From an uncultured Bacteroidota bacterium (GTDB lineage Bacteria > Bacteroidota > Bacteroidia > Chitinophagales > Chitinophagaceae), in the NCBI GenBank assembly GCA_903881265.1, contig CAIRSV010000045.1:1-7014 (forward strand): DNA of 7,014 bases. The letters run 5' to 3'. A program made the translations under genes and the position numbers. Below the pieces are notes generated by a model. It ran no database searches and was not told where the DNA came from. It was given only the letters and a program-made list of their open reading frames with translations. Positions 5,831 to 7,014 of this stretch are shown here, piece after piece (position 1 is the stretch's first letter; every line of letters starts with the position of its first letter).

Positions 5831-7014
5831 ATGAAATCAACATTCCTATACACCCTGCTTTTTCTTTTTTGCAGTCCTGCTTTTTTGTTTGCCCAAAAAA
5901 TTACCATCAACGGTCGTATCAAAGATGCCAAAAATGGTGAGGATTTAATTGGCGCTTCGGTGAAAGTCAAGGATAATGCTGCTTTGGGCGCACGTTCTAA
6001 CTCGTATGGTTATTATTCGCTGACCTTACCCAAAGGCACATACACGTTTGTGTATCAATATCTTGGGTATGAGAAACAGGAAGTGACTGTGACAATCGAA
6101 CGCAATACCTTGCAGAATATACAATTGAAGACTGTTGAAAAAACGATGAAGGATGTGGTGATTAAAGCGTCGAAAGAAGATAAGAATGTGACTCGCACCG
6201 AAATGGGTGTGATTCGTCTCGATCCGAAGGCGATAGAAACTGTGCCGGTATTATTTGGCGAAAAGGATATTCTTAAAACATTGCAACTGACACCTGGAGT
6301 GAAGGCGGCTGGTGAAGGTCAAAGTGGATTTTATGTACGTGGTGGTGGTGTAGATCAAAATTTAATTTTGCTCGATGAAGCGCCGGTGTATAATGCCTCT
6401 CATTTGCTTGGATTTTTTTCGGTGTTCAATTCGGATGCATTGAAAGATGTGACCTTATATAAGGGTGATATTCCGGCCGAATTTGGCGGAAGAGCATCGT
6501 CTGTACTGGACGTAAAGATGAAGGACGGCAACAGTAAAAACTATAGTGCGTCAGGCGGTATTGGATTAATTGCATCGCGATTGACAGTGGAGGGGCCGAT
6601 TGTGAAAGACAAGGGTTCGTTTATATTATCTGGCAGAAGAACCTATGCCGATTTATTTTTGAAACTCTCGCAGGACAGTCTGCGTAAGCAATCGAAATTA
6701 TATTTCTATGATCTCAATTTGAAAGCGAATTATCAAGTGACTAAAAAAGATCGTGTGTTTCTCTCTGGCTATTTTGGCCGAGATATTTTTGGATTAGGCT
6801 CAAGCTTTGGCTTTGATTGGGGCAATTCGACAGCGACGGTCAGATGGAATCATGTGATCAACAGCAAGGTTTTTTCGAATACCTCGCTCATCTATAGCGA
6901 TTATAGCTACCGCATCAAAGTAGGTTTTGATGACCAGGAATTTCAGGTCAAATCATCGATCCGCGATTATGATATGAAACAGGATTTTAATTTTTTCCCG
7001 AACTCGAAAAATAC
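5831..7014 (+). CDS. TonB-dependent outer-membrane receptor, N-terminal part (runs off the right edge)
   Basis: The first 394 codons are present with no stop. Such receptors are outer-membrane beta-barrels that import a bound ligand using energy passed on by TonB; the ligand cannot be told. Residues 1-21 are a signal peptide (hydrophobic core LYTLLFLFCSPAFLF, likely cut after FA at 20-21; Cys14 is not in a good lipobox). Residues 24-100 are a carboxypeptidase-regulatory-like beta-sandwich (ITINGRIKDA, then GYYSLTLPKGTYTFVYQYLGY), typical of Bacteroidota receptors. Residues 135-232 are the plug: LKTLQLTPGVKAAGEGQSGF, YVRGGGVDQNLILLDEAPVY and LYKGDIPAEFGGRASSVLDV. Barrel strands begin at about 238. 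Complete relatives usually have 750-950 residues, so over half is missing. The start is the only ATG after an in-frame TAA at 5819-5821. It does not look like a SusC-class glycan importer. In related loci a DUF4249 lipoprotein gene often follows; that lies outside the window. Confidence 0.93.
   Translation, partial: MKSTFLYTLLFLFCSPAFLFAQKITINGRIKDAKNGEDLIGASVKVKDNAALGARSNSYGYYSLTLPKGTYTFVYQYLGYEKQEVTVTIERNTLQNIQLKTVEKTMKDVVIKASKEDKNVTRTEMGVIRLDPKAIETVPVLFGEKDILKTLQLTPGVKAAGEGQSGFYVRGGGVDQNLILLDEAPVYNASHLLGFFSVFNSDALKDVTLYKGDIPAEFGGRASSVLDVKMKDGNSKNYSASGGIGLIASRLTVEGPIVKDKGSFILSGRRTYADLFLKLSQDSLRKQSKLYFYDLNLKANYQVTKKDRVFLSGYFGRDIFGLGSSFGFDWGNSTATVRWNHVINSKVFSNTSLIYSDYSYRIKVGFDDQEFQVKSSIRDYDMKQDFNFFPNSKN

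Noticed and set aside
1..7014. CRISPR array, insertion sequence or phage genes
   Set aside because: There are no regularly spaced repeats, transposase motifs or terminal inverted repeats; the window is ordinary chromosomal gene content.

Overview
This window looks like chromosomal DNA from a member of the Bacteroidota, probably near the Chitinophagales or Sphingobacteriales; species cannot be told. The evidence is the gene set: a GSCFA-family protein and a TonB-dependent receptor with an N-terminal carboxypeptidase-regulatory-like domain, both typical of that phylum. No start codon has a purine-rich Shine-Dalgarno sequence, and TAnnTTTG-type -7 promoter boxes sit just ahead of most starts. 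Coding DNA is moderately AT-rich, and the first 400 bases are more so.

Layout. Positions 1-60 (minus strand) hold the first 20 codons of a gene that leaves the window on the left, possibly recQ. Positions 61-399 are an AT-rich divergent spacer. It contains a weak candidate for a small frameshifted minus-strand gene (80-269) and the probable promoter of the next gene. From 400 on, everything reads on the plus strand: an exported TPR-repeat protein (400-2229, TTG start), a GSCFA-family protein with SGNH-hydrolase-like motifs (2297-3271), tRNA 2-selenouridine synthase mnmH/selU (3336-4466) and selenide, water dikinase selD (4463-5506). Next comes a 324-base spacer with a GC-richer block of inverted repeats (5556-5677). 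The 5' two-fifths or so of a TonB-dependent outer-membrane receptor (5831-7014) runs off the right edge.

How the genes fit together. mnmH and selD overlap by four bases (ATGA) and form a clear functional pair. SelD makes selenophosphate from selenide and ATP. MnmH uses it to replace sulfur with selenium in 2-thiouridine at the wobble position of certain tRNAs. No selenocysteine gene (selA, selB, selC) is in the window, and SelD uses ordinary cysteine codons at its active site, so the visible selenium use is tRNA modification. The TPR protein and the receptor belong to the cell envelope and have no evident link to selenium. The GSCFA protein is of unknown function.

I see no clearly new biological system. 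The points most worth a second look are TAnnTTTG boxes so close to start codons that some mRNAs may be nearly leaderless, the structured block after selD, and the possible broken gene at 80-269.
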